The translations under genes and the position numbers were made by a program. Below the pieces are notes generated by a model. The model was not told the origin of the DNA, ran no database searches, and was given only the letters and a program-made list of their open reading frames with translations. 64,000 nucleotides of DNA from Pyropia yezoensis. Lineage: Eukaryota > Rhodophyta > Bangiophyceae > Bangiales > Bangiaceae. Of this stretch, positions 9,817-19,617 are shown in pieces. Positions within the stretch are counted from its first letter, which is position 1. Every line of letters starts with the position of its first letter. The stretch covers positions 3,718,882 to 3,782,881 of the forward strand of contig CM020618.1 in assembly GCA_009829735.1 (NCBI GenBank), written 5' to 3'.

Positions 9817-12186
9817 ATGTCGGACCCCCAGGTACCCGGGGGCGAGGACGACCTCCTGCCTGAAGAGGGGGAAGAGGTGATGGTGGACGACGTTCTCGTC
9901 TCCGCCACTGCCGCCGAGTGCTTCCTAGCGAGCTCGTCGGAGGACGAGGACGACCGGGTGACCGTTCGTGTGGCCCCGGACGGTGCTCCGGGCGGCTTGT
10001 CGTCCGTGTGCAGCGGCACGACGGCTCCGTCGGGTGGCGGGCAACCGCGGGTAGCTGCTGCGTCTACCCCTACTCCTCCGGCGGCCCGGATGGCTTCTGT
10101 CGCCGGTGCCGGCGCGGCTCAACCTCAAGACGGCGTCGCCGGCGTGTCGGGCGGTTATGGTGGCACCCCGACCGGGACGGCGGGTGAAGACGGCGCGGGT
10201 GCCCGCCCGGGTGGTTCATCCGCGGCTGCGGGTGGCGGGTCTACCCCTGCTGCCCCCGAGGTGCCCCCGTCGGGCTCGGGTGGCGGCGTTGCTCTGCCCG
10301 CGGTGCCGCGGGCGTCTGGCGGTCAAGGTGGGTCTACACCAATGGCTGTGGACTCCGGTAGGTACTCCGGGCGGGCGCCCGCCCTTCTTCTTCCTCCTCG
10401 GCCGCGTGCGACTCCGGCGCCGGCCCCTCTTCCGGTGGGGCATCCCGCGGCGCCCCCTATTCTTCCTGGTCCTGCCCGGGTTGCCACGTTGGGTGGCGGC
10501 GTCGCCGTGGCGGCGGGTCAACCCGCCATGTCGATGTTCGACTTGGTGGCTCGGGTTCGAGGCCTGACTGTACAAGAGTCAATGGAGTCCGATGGGCGGA
10601 TGCGGGTGGACTTCCACCTGCCACATCCCCGTGGAGAGCCCTCCCGGCTCGTCAAGGTGGACCCGAATTGGGAGCGGGAGTTGATGCGGCTGGTCATCCA
10701 GCCGAACGCGGTGCGAGTGGAACACCATTGGATCCTGAGTCAGCCGGACGACCGGCATGTGCCGCTCTGGCGTGCTCGGGTGGGACGGGGTGAGGTCTAC
10801 CTCGACCCCGCCTTCGGGGTATGCGACCTGATTGCTCCCGCGTTGCCGCGGGAGATTGACTACCCGGCTAGTGCTCGGGGGATTGCGGCGGCGGCGGAGC
10901 CGGTTGCGTTTGGGGAGACGGTGGGCGGTACCGGTCGGTATCCCGACTTTGATTACTACCCGGGGGTATCCCCGTATCTGTCGGTGACGGCTCCCTACCC
11001 GCCTATGGCGGGGTTGAAGTCGGCGTCGAGCTGGCGACGTAACCATGGTGTCATGGCGGATGCGTTTCGCACGGATAAAACGTGTGCGTTGCAGACCGGC
11101 AACGGTCGTGCGCCGGTATACACTCCCGTGCGCCCGCCGCTATGGCAGGAGGGGTGGAAACCCGCCCCTGCTTTCCGGTTTGACACCGGCTCCTGTCTCC
11201 GATACTTCGGGAGTGTGTTGGCCTCCCGGCCGGTCCACCCGTTGCAGGGTACCTTCACCCTTGAGGTTACCCTCGGGCAGGCGTCCTCCTTCTTGCTGTC
11301 CGTCCGCCGGCAGGGGCGCCTGTTTCATCTTCCGACGGGTGTCCGTCGGCACATCGCGCAGTTGGGCGTGGACCTGATAGCTGCCAAGACCGGGTTGGCC
11401 CGGGAGTTCGAGGCCCTGCTGGCTGTTCACGATGCCGTGAACTGGGTTGGGGTGTTGGCCCTTCCCCCGTACCGGGACCCGCAGGCTGGGGCTACCCCCT
11501 TGCCTCGTCACTCGTTGCGTATCCGGCGTACTCAGCCGGGTGAGCCTAGTTGCCATGGGTGGGCGTCCACCGAGGCCGTTCCTGACCTGGGTATTCCCAT
11601 GGTTATCCATGACCCTCTTCAGGTCCTTGCCCCGTGGTTCGGTAACCCGATACCGGCGGCGGTTGGCCGTCGTCCCCGAGAGTGGGGCTCTGCGGGTGGG
11701 GAGCGTGAGGTGTCCCGTCGTCGGGCGGAGCCCCGCCGGGGTTACGGTGGAGCCCCTTCGGTAGGGTCCTACCGAGCCTCGTATCAGGTGCCACCGGCTC
11801 CGGTGGTAGCCGTGTCGGCTCCTCTGGCTCCTCTGGCTGCGCCATTGTCCGCTCCCGCCCCTGTCATACAAGACGGGGGTCCCCGTCTCTGGTATGAGGG
11901 CGTTGACGCTCTTGTTGCCCGCGCAATGCGGGAGGGTCTCTCTGTTAGCTGGGGGGATATCCCCCCAGGTGCTGCGCTAGTTGGGTCAGCGCGTTGCTTC
12001 GGTGGCGTGCTGGACCGCCTCCAGAAAGCTCTGGAGGACGTGGAGGCTGGCCGCAGCACCCTCGTCCAGCTATGCACCGAGGTAACTCGGGTGATCGACC
12101 GTCGTGACATTGCCGACCGGTGGAGCACGGAGGTATACGCGCTTACGCGTGAGTGGCCTCCCTCGGGCAGTGGGTCTACCCACTGA
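9817..12186 (+). CDS. Opposite-strand extra ORF of inner gypsy element
   Basis: A 789-codon frame from the ATG at 9817 (MSDPQVPGG), between the 3' LTR and pol and on the strand opposite to gag-pol. Residues 1-110 are acidic and Ser-rich; 110-260 are Gly/Ala/Pro low complexity. Residues 260-620 look folded (MSMFDLVARVRGLTVQESM, GSCLRYFGSVLASRPV, LFHLPTGVRRHIAQLGVDL, LAVHDAVNWVGVLALPP). A basic linker and a helical C-terminus follow (VDALVARAMREGLSVSWGDI, GVLDRLQKALEDVEAGRS). I recognise no known family. It is open over its whole length, has its own TATA-like box upstream and resembles the outer element's opposite-strand frame. Confidence 0.7.
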   Translation: MSDPQVPGGEDDLLPEEGEEVMVDDVLVSATAAECFLASSSEDEDDRVTVRVAPDGAPGGLSSVCSGTTAPSGGGQPRVAAASTPTPPAARMASVAGAGAAQPQDGVAGVSGGYGGTPTGTAGEDGAGARPGGSSAAAGGGSTPAAPEVPPSGSGGGVALPAVPRASGGQGGSTPMAVDSGRYSGRAPALLLPPRPRATPAPAPLPVGHPAAPPILPGPARVATLGGGVAVAAGQPAMSMFDLVARVRGLTVQESMESDGRMRVDFHLPHPRGEPSRLVKVDPNWERELMRLVIQPNAVRVEHHWILSQPDDRHVPLWRARVGRGEVYLDPAFGVCDLIAPALPREIDYPASARGIAAAAEPVAFGETVGGTGRYPDFDYYPGVSPYLSVTAPYPPMAGLKSASSWRRNHGVMADAFRTDKTCALQTGNGRAPVYTPVRPPLWQEGWKPAPAFRFDTGSCLRYFGSVLASRPVHPLQGTFTLEVTLGQASSFLLSVRRQGRLFHLPTGVRRHIAQLGVDLIAAKTGLAREFEALLAVHDAVNWVGVLALPPYRDPQAGATPLPRHSLRIRRTQPGEPSCHGWASTEAVPDLGIPMVIHDPLQVLAPWFGNPIPAAVGRRPREWGSAGGEREVSRRRAEPRRGYGGAPSVGSYRASYQVPPAPVVAVSAPLAPLAAPLSAPAPVIQDGGPRLWYEGVDALVARAMREGLSVSWGDIPPGAALVGSARCFGGVLDRLQKALEDVEAGRSTLVQLCTEVTRVIDRRDIADRWSTEVYALTREWPPSGSGSTH

Positions 12187-12611
12187 GGAGTGTTATTGTT
12201 TGTACGGGAGAGGGACCCGGTGGCCCTTATGGTGGCCGGGTAGTAGTGAGTGTAAACTCCTCCCCCGCTGGGGGCATTCCTTGCCTCTGTTTGCTGCCCT
12301 GGGGAGTACCCCTTCTGGCTCAGTGGTGCCTTGCCTCCCGTCCAACTTCTTCCGGTTGGTTCATGCTTGGGGAGGTTATCCTCCCTCACTTTGTGTCTTG
12401 GCTTTGGGAGGTCATCCTCCCGTGTAAGCCCCCTAGTTACTTCGATATTATCGAGGTTAGCCTTTACCTTTAAGTTAACTTATTAAGGTCCAGGTTTTAC
12501 TAAGTTACCTAAGCTTGGCTCTACTTAGTTACCTAAGCTTGGTTCGACATAGAAATCTAAGTATGATTTGACTTAGAAACCTAAGTCTGCCGTAACCATG
12601 TCACACCCTAC
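12187..12611. other. Convergent 3' ends with short tandem repeats
   Basis: This stretch lies between the stops of the opposite-strand ORF (left) and pol (right). About 12495-12590 holds three to four degenerate repeats of about 28 bp built on acttagttacctaagcttgg, clearly more AT-rich than the surroundings. It probably serves as a shared 3' region where both transcripts end; no gene is seen. Confidence 0.55.
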
Positions 12612-15600
12612 TTAGTAGGTATAAGCCTCACCCCCCAACAGCCGAAGTCGGTGTCGGTTGGGTTGTTGCAGTAGGCGTCGTCGCCTCATGTAAGGCATGA
12701 GGAGTTGGCGGGGTATATTCGCCGCCTGTTCCCAGGTGGGTGAGTCGTATCCGACCCACATGACCTTCACGTACCAGGGTCCTGGTAGGTTCGGGTCGGT
12801 GTGTCCGACCACGCTCTCTACTTGGTATGGAATCCCATCCGGTCCCACCGGGTCGTCTGACCGGTGGGTTGTACGAGCTTCATGTAGCAACCCAGCCGGT
12901 ACCGGCTGAGGCTGTTCCGGCTTCGGAGCAGGTGTGACATCATTCACACTGATGCGTTGGATCTCCGTATCGGAGTGTAAGATAACAGAGTGGTCATCTC
13001 TGTGGAGAATCTGGTACGGTCCCTTGACCGGTTGCATGAGCTTGTTCCCTCGGAACTTCTGGTGTCTGATATAGACCCAGTCACCTGTTACCAGGGTTGC
13101 GTTGCGCACCCGTAACCGGGCGTCGAAGATCTTCTTATATCGAAGTTGTGTTCTGTCAAGGGCACCCTTGAGCTTAGGAATCATCCACGATAGCTGGACC
13201 AGCCAAGCTAGGTGGATACGTTCGGCCGGTCGGCCTTTCGGTGTATCATACCGAGTGCACATGCCTGGTGGCAGCGTCAGGTTACCGACGCCTAGTGGCA
13301 TGACCCACTCCAGCGGAGCGATGTTTGTGCTCCGATGTGGCCTGGCATTGTATGCCAGGGTGAGTAAGGACAGAAGCCTGTCCCAAGTGTTCGTGTGCTC
13401 GGCCACGTAGCACTGTAGCATCTTGACGATGGTGCGGTTGAACCGCTCCACCTGCCCGTTGGTTTGCGGGTGGTAGTCGGATGCCCGACGTGGTTCGATA
13501 CCGAACATGCCCAGGACCTTAGTGCAGAATGCTGACGTAAGGTTTGCTCCGTTGTCGGAGAGGAGTTGCTTCATGACTCCGTATGCACTGATCCAGTGGT
13601 CAACCACTGCGTTCATGATTGTGTATGCCGTATCATTCGGGATGGCTGCCGCTCGTGACAGCTTAGTGAACCGGTCAGACATGACCAGGATGTACCTGTT
13701 CCCTTCTTCCGTTACCGGAAGTGGCCCGAGTATATCGATAGCGACTTGCTCGTTGGGCCCATCGGGTGGGAATAGCTTCATGGCAGACGCCTGCCTATGT
13801 AGACTCATGCGGTTACGCGCACAGGGGTGGCATTCCCTTACGTGGTCGACCACGTCGACGGCCATTGCTGGCCAGTAGAAGAACCTTCGCATTGCTGCGA
13901 ACATACGTGAACCCCCCGGGTGTCCGGCTGTGGGGTTCTCGTGTTCTCGTTCCATGACGGCTTGCCGTAAGGACACGGGAACCACGACTTGATGTCGTCC
14001 ATCGGCGGGTGCCCGCCGGTATATGAGTCCGTCTTCGTTCTCGGAGAAGATGCCGGCCGTACCGGCCAGGAGGTTAGCACGATGACGTCTACAGTCATCG
14101 TCATTGGCCTGTGCCTCGCGGAAGTCCGCGAGGGTTAGTGGGCATGCTCGGTGTGCCATGGTATGGTCAACCATACCTTGGGTAGCGTTACCCACCATGC
14201 AGACCGGTACCACCGGGATGTCCTCGTCCACCGGGCGGGTATCCCCGCTCGGGGTGTCGAGTCGAGACAATGCGTCTCCGAGATGGTGGGTTGACCCAGC
14301 CTTATACACGGTACGGTAGTCGTGCTCGGCCATTTTTAGCCTCCATCGGGCTAGCCTCCCATGGCTATCGGAATCCTTGTCACCAAGGTTGAGGAGCCAT
14401 CGTAGGGGTTCGTGGTCGGACCTCACGATGAACCTGGAGCCCTCCAGGTATGGACGGAGCAGTTGCACTGCCCATATAACTCCGAGGCATTCACGCTCGG
14501 TGGCACTATAGTTACGCTCAGCCGGGTTGAGTGTCCGGCTGAAGTATCCTACCGGACGTAGGTCCGGGATAACGTTATCGGTACCGATCAACGTCTCCCC
14601 CTGTAGCAGGGTGCATCCCACTTGGGTGTCGCACGCATCGACATCGATGACGAAGGTACCCCGTCGGTGCGGTAACGCAAGGACGGGTGGGGATAGTAGG
14701 GCTCGCTTCAGCGACTCGAATGCCTCCTCTTCGCTAGGCGAAGGGGGTTGGAGTACCTTGGGCAGGGTACTGCTCGTAAGAACCGTTAACGGTTTAGCTA
14801 TCCGAGCGAAGTCCTTGACGAACCGTCGGTATACATTGCACATTCCCAGGAAGCTCTTGAGCTGCGTCTGGGTGTTAGGGAACCGGGCATCCCGGAGTGC
14901 CCGGGTATTGGCTTCGAGTACCCCTAGTTTACCAGGGGTTATCTGGTGGCCCAGATACTCGACCGTCTGTTGGAAGAAGGCGCACTTCTTCAGACGCAGG
15001 GTTACCCCGGCGTTCCTCAAGAGGGTGAGTACCTCGTCAACATGTTGCACATGGTCATCCATGTTACGCGAGAAGACGATGACGTCATCGAGGTACACTA
15101 GGCAGTTACGCCACTTCACCCCCGACAGTATAATGTCGATAGCCCGCTGGAATGTAGCGGGGGCGTTGGACAATCCGAAGGGCATCCTTAGGAACTCGTA
15201 CACTCCACTGTGACAGACGAGTGCCGTCTTAGGGATATCCTCGTCCGCCACCGGGATCTGCCAGTATCCGGCATTGCAGTCGATGGTGGTGAACACCGTA
15301 GCTTCCCCCAGGGAGTCGATGCATTCATCCATCCTTGGTAAAGGGTAGGAGTCCTTCTTGGTAACCAAGTTGAGGCGTCGATAATCGATGCAAAACCGAG
15401 GGGTTTGATCCTTCTTCGGTACGATAACGACTGGGGCACCCCACTCCGACATCGAAGGTCGTATCACCTTCGCTTCACTCATCCTCTTCACTTCTCCATC
15501 AACGATCTCTCGTTGCATAGGTCCCGCTCGGTGCGGTTGTGACCGGGCGGGGCGTGCGCCTGGTACCAGGTCAATACAATGTTGGGTTGCCCCAATGGTA

Positions 15601-16832
15601 CCCAAGGCTCCGCCTGTCCACATGACGTCATGCTTTCTTAACATCCGTCGTACCCCTTCGGCTACGGAAGGGGGAAGGTGGTCGAGGTCAGCCTCGGCCA
15701 GTGCCTTCAATGCTTCTTGGTCCTTCGGCGGAATATCCGCCGGTAATGATGGTCGACTAGGCTTCCCGTCATCGGGTTGCTGTCGCTCGGTGGTCTCGGC
15801 GACCGCCAGCACCTCAAGTGGGTCCACTTGACCTTCCTTGTCAGGGTTAAGGATATCTCCTTCGTAGAGCTCGGCAATCCCGAGGATAGTTCCCTTCGGG
15901 AGGGTGACTGCCTTACGGCGATAGTTCGCCATCACTAGGAGGGACGACCCTCCTGATGGGAGGTCTATGAGACCGTTGGCCATGGTCAACCCATGGCGCT
16001 TGTACGTCCGCAGGTTGGACTTGACTCTGCAGATGCCTGCGAGGTCACAGTTAACCGGGAGGACTGTCTCCGACAACGGCTCAAAGCGAGTTCGCTTGGC
16101 CAACCGAAGTGTCTTCGGTTCGACACTTGCGTACACCTCAGCCACGTTAACGTGGCTCCCTTGTAGCGTCAGGTCCCTGACGATAGCCGTGTGTCCTCGC
16201 TTCGTCCCGTCGGCTTCTTGAAGCTCGACGGTCCTCCGGCCTGGCCGGATTGCATCAACGTGAACGTTGATGAAGGTGCACCCCAGTATGCAGGGCACCG
16301 ATAGGGTCTCACACACCAGGAAGTCGACTTCCGTGGTGAGTTCCCCGATGGTAACCCGCAGCGACATCGCTGCGGTCGTACGAATGAGGCGACCATTCGC
16401 GTCCTTGATGGTGGGTCCCCGAGTCACTCTGACTCGCGGAAGCCACTTGTCCGGGAGGGTATCCTTCCGGATAAGGTTGGGTCCAGCCCCTGTATCCAGT
16501 ACAGGGTAGTACGATCGTGTCGACTGGGGGTCAACCCCCAGTGTGGCTGATACCTTGAAGTTCTCCAAGGTAAACAGCACGTGGCCTACACCGATATCCG
16601 GTGTAGCTCGGGCATGCTGAACAGGGCCCTTGTCTGGTTCCATGTGACGGGGCTTCCCGTCCTCTCCTCCCAACCTTGGTGGTTGGTCATCAATCCCCTG
16701 ACGCCGTGTCGTCGGGGCCGGAAGGTGTACCCGGGGGTTGATGCGGCGTCGGCTCAACCGCGCTCTCCGTGGGGCTTTCCCCGCGGTACTCCGGGGTGGC
16801 TTGCTTGGGTGACCCCAGCGCCCCCCGGTCAT
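12612..16832 (-). CDS. Inner gypsy element, pol polyprotein with chromodomain
   Basis: An open frame of 1,406 codons starts at an ATG at 16832. In order it carries: aspartic protease (VLDTGAGPNLIRK, about residue 110); reverse transcriptase (CIDYRRLN, TIDCNAGYWQIPV, CLVYLDDVIVFS, about 450-640); RNase H (VIDVDACDTQVGCTLL, NYSATERECLGVIWAV); integrase zinc finger (HPGGSRMFAAMRRFFYW, CHPCARNR); integrase core (AIDILGPLPV, LSDNGANLTSAF, HPQTNGQVERFNRT); GDWVYIRHQKF; and a C-terminal chromodomain (YVKVMWVGYDSPTWEQ) before a basic tail. Length and order are those of a complete chromovirus pol. All key motifs are visible. Confidence 0.95.
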   Translation of the reverse strand: MTGGRWGHPSKPPRSTAGKAPRRARLSRRRINPRVHLPAPTTRRQGIDDQPPRLGGEDGKPRHMEPDKGPVQHARATPDIGVGHVLFTLENFKVSATLGVDPQSTRSYYPVLDTGAGPNLIRKDTLPDKWLPRVRVTRGPTIKDANGRLIRTTAAMSLRVTIGELTTEVDFLVCETLSVPCILGCTFINVHVDAIRPGRRTVELQEADGTKRGHTAIVRDLTLQGSHVNVAEVYASVEPKTLRLAKRTRFEPLSETVLPVNCDLAGICRVKSNLRTYKRHGLTMANGLIDLPSGGSSLLVMANYRRKAVTLPKGTILGIAELYEGDILNPDKEGQVDPLEVLAVAETTERQQPDDGKPSRPSLPADIPPKDQEALKALAEADLDHLPPSVAEGVRRMLRKHDVMWTGGALGTIGATQHCIDLVPGARPARSQPHRAGPMQREIVDGEVKRMSEAKVIRPSMSEWGAPVVIVPKKDQTPRFCIDYRRLNLVTKKDSYPLPRMDECIDSLGEATVFTTIDCNAGYWQIPVADEDIPKTALVCHSGVYEFLRMPFGLSNAPATFQRAIDIILSGVKWRNCLVYLDDVIVFSRNMDDHVQHVDEVLTLLRNAGVTLRLKKCAFFQQTVEYLGHQITPGKLGVLEANTRALRDARFPNTQTQLKSFLGMCNVYRRFVKDFARIAKPLTVLTSSTLPKVLQPPSPSEEEAFESLKRALLSPPVLALPHRRGTFVIDVDACDTQVGCTLLQGETLIGTDNVIPDLRPVGYFSRTLNPAERNYSATERECLGVIWAVQLLRPYLEGSRFIVRSDHEPLRWLLNLGDKDSDSHGRLARWRLKMAEHDYRTVYKAGSTHHLGDALSRLDTPSGDTRPVDEDIPVVPVCMVGNATQGMVDHTMAHRACPLTLADFREAQANDDDCRRHRANLLAGTAGIFSENEDGLIYRRAPADGRHQVVVPVSLRQAVMEREHENPTAGHPGGSRMFAAMRRFFYWPAMAVDVVDHVRECHPCARNRMSLHRQASAMKLFPPDGPNEQVAIDILGPLPVTEEGNRYILVMSDRFTKLSRAAAIPNDTAYTIMNAVVDHWISAYGVMKQLLSDNGANLTSAFCTKVLGMFGIEPRRASDYHPQTNGQVERFNRTIVKMLQCYVAEHTNTWDRLLSLLTLAYNARPHRSTNIAPLEWVMPLGVGNLTLPPGMCTRYDTPKGRPAERIHLAWLVQLSWMIPKLKGALDRTQLRYKKIFDARLRVRNATLVTGDWVYIRHQKFRGNKLMQPVKGPYQILHRDDHSVILHSDTEIQRISVNDVTPAPKPEQPQPVPAGLLHEARTTHRSDDPVGPDGIPYQVESVVGHTDPNLPGPWYVKVMWVGYDSPTWEQAANIPRQLLMPYMRRRRLLQQPNRHRLRLLGGEAYTY

Positions 16833-16840
16833 CCTTCCTC

Positions 16841-19024
16841 TTACTCGTTTCCTGCCCTTGGTAGGGTGCTGTCCGCCGGGACATCCGGCTGCGGAGGTGC
16901 CTCCTCGACGGCCAGTACTCCACCTGGAGCTGGCTGCCTACCAGGTGCGGGTCCGGGTGCTCTGGCGGGATACCCCCCGGTGGATGCCTTGCGTTGCGCC
17001 GCTGCCCGCCGAGACTCCTCGGGGATGAGTGGGCAGGAAGACACCCAGTGTTCGGGATCCCCACACAACATACATCTGGACGTGCCGGTCCCCCCTTGAG
17101 TTCGCATCGGGGTAGCCCCGTAGCTGCGGTTGCCTCCCTCGGGCGCCCGAGTGCCTGCTCCCTGGTAGGCCTTGGGTCCTTGGGTCAACCGGAACATGGA
17201 CTCCCCCAACCGGTTGGGTCGGCCCGCAATCTGCGGGGGTGCCTCCGTGCGCACCGCCCATGTTGGCACGGGTTGATGAGGGTTACCCGTCACCGGGGAG
17301 TACCCCGTAGTCCGTACGTACGGGACGCGCCGTCCCGTTCCTTCGTTGACCTGGAACTGGGTTCCAGCCGGGGCGATGTACGCTACCGTACCATGTTCAT
17401 CAATCACCGGCGTCGCCGGTAGCAACAGGTGGCCCTGTTGGTCGATTAGAGGTTCATCCTCACCAACAGGGGTATGTTCGGTCGCCACCAGTACTCGTGC
17501 GGCCTTACGTTCCACCTTCTCTTGCCTCGGTACCGGGGTAAGACTGGGTTTGCCTCCCTCACCCTTGGGCTTCGGGGCCAAGGTACATTCCGGGTGTAGC
17601 ACCCGGTAGGCGTCCCCTAGGGACTTGCACATGTGCATCAGTCGACTGAAGTTCGTCCGGGCCGTATTGGCTCCCCGAGCGGATATCCGCACGTAGTTGG
17701 GTACTCCTGCGAACAGGATGGCCCGTAGCTCCCCTTCTCCGAGGAGCTTCCCCAGCTCGTAGTCGAGCTCTTGGATCCGGCGTTCAAACATCTCCTCATC
17801 CTCCGAGCTCTGGGCGGTGGCAGTGCGCAGGGCCCGGTAGTGGTCCTCGCACTTGTCCTCACTGAGGTCACTGCTCAGCAGCTCCTGGAGGATCCCACGG
17901 TAATCCATGGGGGTGGCCGCGACCCTCATTCCCGGCATCGGGGATGCCTGGCGAAGAATGCCTCGCACCCGTTCATCAACAAAGAACGGGAGGATCTCCA
18001 GGGCCAGCCCCTCGTTGACGAGCGCCTTGTCTGCGGCTGCCTTGAAGCTAGTCAAGAAGCCGATGGCTGCCAACGGGCGTCCGTTCGGCCCCCCGAACAT
18101 AGGGACTCCCTTCATAAGGGTCTGCATAGAGCGGATCGCCCGATGCGACGTATTACGCATCGATTCCGATACGGTGGTAGAGCGGTCCTCCAAATGATAA
18201 CGTTCGGGAGTCAGTACCGACCGGAAGACCTCGTTGACGATCTCCGTGTCGGCGTCCTGGATAACCAGTCGCTTAGCCAGTTGATGAGCGAACTCATCGG
18301 ATTCCATCCGCTTCAGTAGGCTCGCAGTTACCTGCGCGGTCATAGCTTCCACCACTGAAGATGGTACTTCAGGCGTCGGCACCTCGGGAACCCGAGTTGC
18401 CTGGCCTCCTTCGTCGTGGGGGTACTGTGAGAGGGTACCCCCTCCCCCAATAACCGACTCTCCACCGGCGTAAGTATCCGCCGGGTCGTGTCCACGGAGT
18501 CCGCTTCGGGTGCTCCGAGCGTATCGCTCCGTGTGACTCCGTTCCAACTCTGCCGACGAGTCGGATCCATACCCCATTGTGTCCGGGGGTTGTCCAGGAG
18601 TAGCAACACCGGGGTTGACCCTGGTGGACTCCGAAAGTAGTCCGGCCGGTTCGAACCTTACTGGTGTGAGAGGAACACGACGGGGTCCCGTCGTGTGGCG
18701 TGTTGACATCAACACTGCCATTGCGTCCTCCGTCCGCTCCTGGCGAGCGTCGAGTCCGGAAAACCGGGCCTCGATGCGGGCCAATGATGCCATCAGGGAA
18801 TCCCCTGGTGAAGGAGGCGGCGGAGTGAGGTCGGTCGATGACAGTTGAGGCGGGCCCCCGCCTCCTGCCGTCCGAGCCGTGCCAAACGTCGATCCGGCAC
18901 CGGAAAGCATTGGCGTCTCAATGTTGTCGATCGGGTTCCCGATCCCAGTTCCCGTAGTCACCTCCGGGGTCGGCGTCGACGCCGATCCGTCATCTTGAAC
19001 GTTCCCCGTCTCTTGGGTAGACAT
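16841..19024 (-). CDS. Inner gypsy element, gag
   Basis: An open frame of 727 codons starts from the ATG at 19024 (MSTQETGN). Residues 1-210 are low-complexity, Ser/Thr/Gly/Pro-rich, with a short helical segment (ARIEARFSGLDARQERTEDA). A helical capsid-like region follows (about 235-470). A CCHC zinc knuckle, CMLCGDPEHWVSSC, lies near residue 670, then an Ala/Pro tail. The stop is separated from the pol ATG by only a few bases and pol is in another frame. Pol is therefore expressed by some form of recoding or reinitiation, as gypsy elements are known to do. Confidence 0.85.
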   Translation of the reverse strand: MSTQETGNVQDDGSASTPTPEVTTGTGIGNPIDNIETPMLSGAGSTFGTARTAGGGGPPQLSSTDLTPPPPSPGDSLMASLARIEARFSGLDARQERTEDAMAVLMSTRHTTGPRRVPLTPVRFEPAGLLSESTRVNPGVATPGQPPDTMGYGSDSSAELERSHTERYARSTRSGLRGHDPADTYAGGESVIGGGGTLSQYPHDEGGQATRVPEVPTPEVPSSVVEAMTAQVTASLLKRMESDEFAHQLAKRLVIQDADTEIVNEVFRSVLTPERYHLEDRSTTVSESMRNTSHRAIRSMQTLMKGVPMFGGPNGRPLAAIGFLTSFKAAADKALVNEGLALEILPFFVDERVRGILRQASPMPGMRVAATPMDYRGILQELLSSDLSEDKCEDHYRALRTATAQSSEDEEMFERRIQELDYELGKLLGEGELRAILFAGVPNYVRISARGANTARTNFSRLMHMCKSLGDAYRVLHPECTLAPKPKGEGGKPSLTPVPRQEKVERKAARVLVATEHTPVGEDEPLIDQQGHLLLPATPVIDEHGTVAYIAPAGTQFQVNEGTGRRVPYVRTTGYSPVTGNPHQPVPTWAVRTEAPPQIAGRPNRLGESMFRLTQGPKAYQGAGTRAPEGGNRSYGATPMRTQGGTGTSRCMLCGDPEHWVSSCPLIPEESRRAAAQRKASTGGYPARAPGPAPGRQPAPGGVLAVEEAPPQPDVPADSTLPRAGNE

Positions 19025-19230
19025 AGTCACAATCAGTCAACCGACGTAACAATCACCACGAATAAGAGAGCGAGGGGGTAGATTGGGGAGAGTAACAGTA
19101 GATCACAGTCAAAGGTAAAAACTCAACACAATCGATCAGGTCGCAACACCACGAGTACAAGAAAAGGACCGGATCCCTATCCGTGGGCCAGGGCCGAAGA
19201 CGGCGTCACCACAAGGGTGACGGAAACCCG

Positions 19231-19248
19231 TCCCCTGCTGCTCCACCA
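19231..19248 (-). other. Primer-binding-like site of inner element
   Basis: Read on the minus strand, tggtggagcagcagggga begins one base after the 5' LTR. It matches the outer element's site at 16 of 18 positions. Confidence 0.6.
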
Positions 19249-19249
19249 A

Positions 19250-19612
19250 TGTAGCACAATAGGGATCCGTCGCACGTCCACTCTCAGGGAACACTCACCA
19301 AGGGGGATCGGCACCAACGTCACCGGGAGGCCAAGGTTGCTGTCCTTGGAGCGCAAGCCACGGGACCAAGATGGGAGCCCAAATGGGAGGGGTTTGTTGT
19401 TCTGCCTTGGCCGGCGGTGGATTCGCCGCCGGCCCCCACGTTATAAACCCTCGGAGACACTACTAACTACCCTCCACCCCAAGATGCAAGTCCCTCTGGT
19501 CATACGTAACTTATAGATACCGTGACCAGTACGAACTATCAAATTGAAAGTTAAGGGTTAGAAGTAGCCCCCCTAATATTAGGGTTACAATACGGCCAAC
19601 CATATTGCTACA
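19250..19612 (-). repeat. 5' LTR of inner gypsy element
   Basis: 363 bp, in element orientation upstream of gag. It has short inverted ends tgtagc/gctaca and is nearly identical to 8864-9226. Confidence 0.95.
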
Positions 19613-19617
19613 AGCTT

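Larger units (their letters stand above)
8864..19612 (-). mobile_element. Ty3/gypsy chromovirus LTR retrotransposon (inner, reverse orientation)
   Basis: The 363-bp direct repeats at 8864-9226 and 19250-19612 start tgtagc and end gctaca. They are flanked by the duplication agctt (8859-8863 and 19613-19617), which lies within the outer element's pol. Gag and pol run right to left and both read open, and the pol ends in a chromodomain. The primer-binding site and polypurine tract sit at the expected ends. The LTRs differ at only about two positions (about 0.6%), so insertion was recent, after the outer element had landed. The element looks whole, about 10.7 kb. It also carries an opposite-strand extra frame between pol and the 3' LTR. 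Confidence 0.95.
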
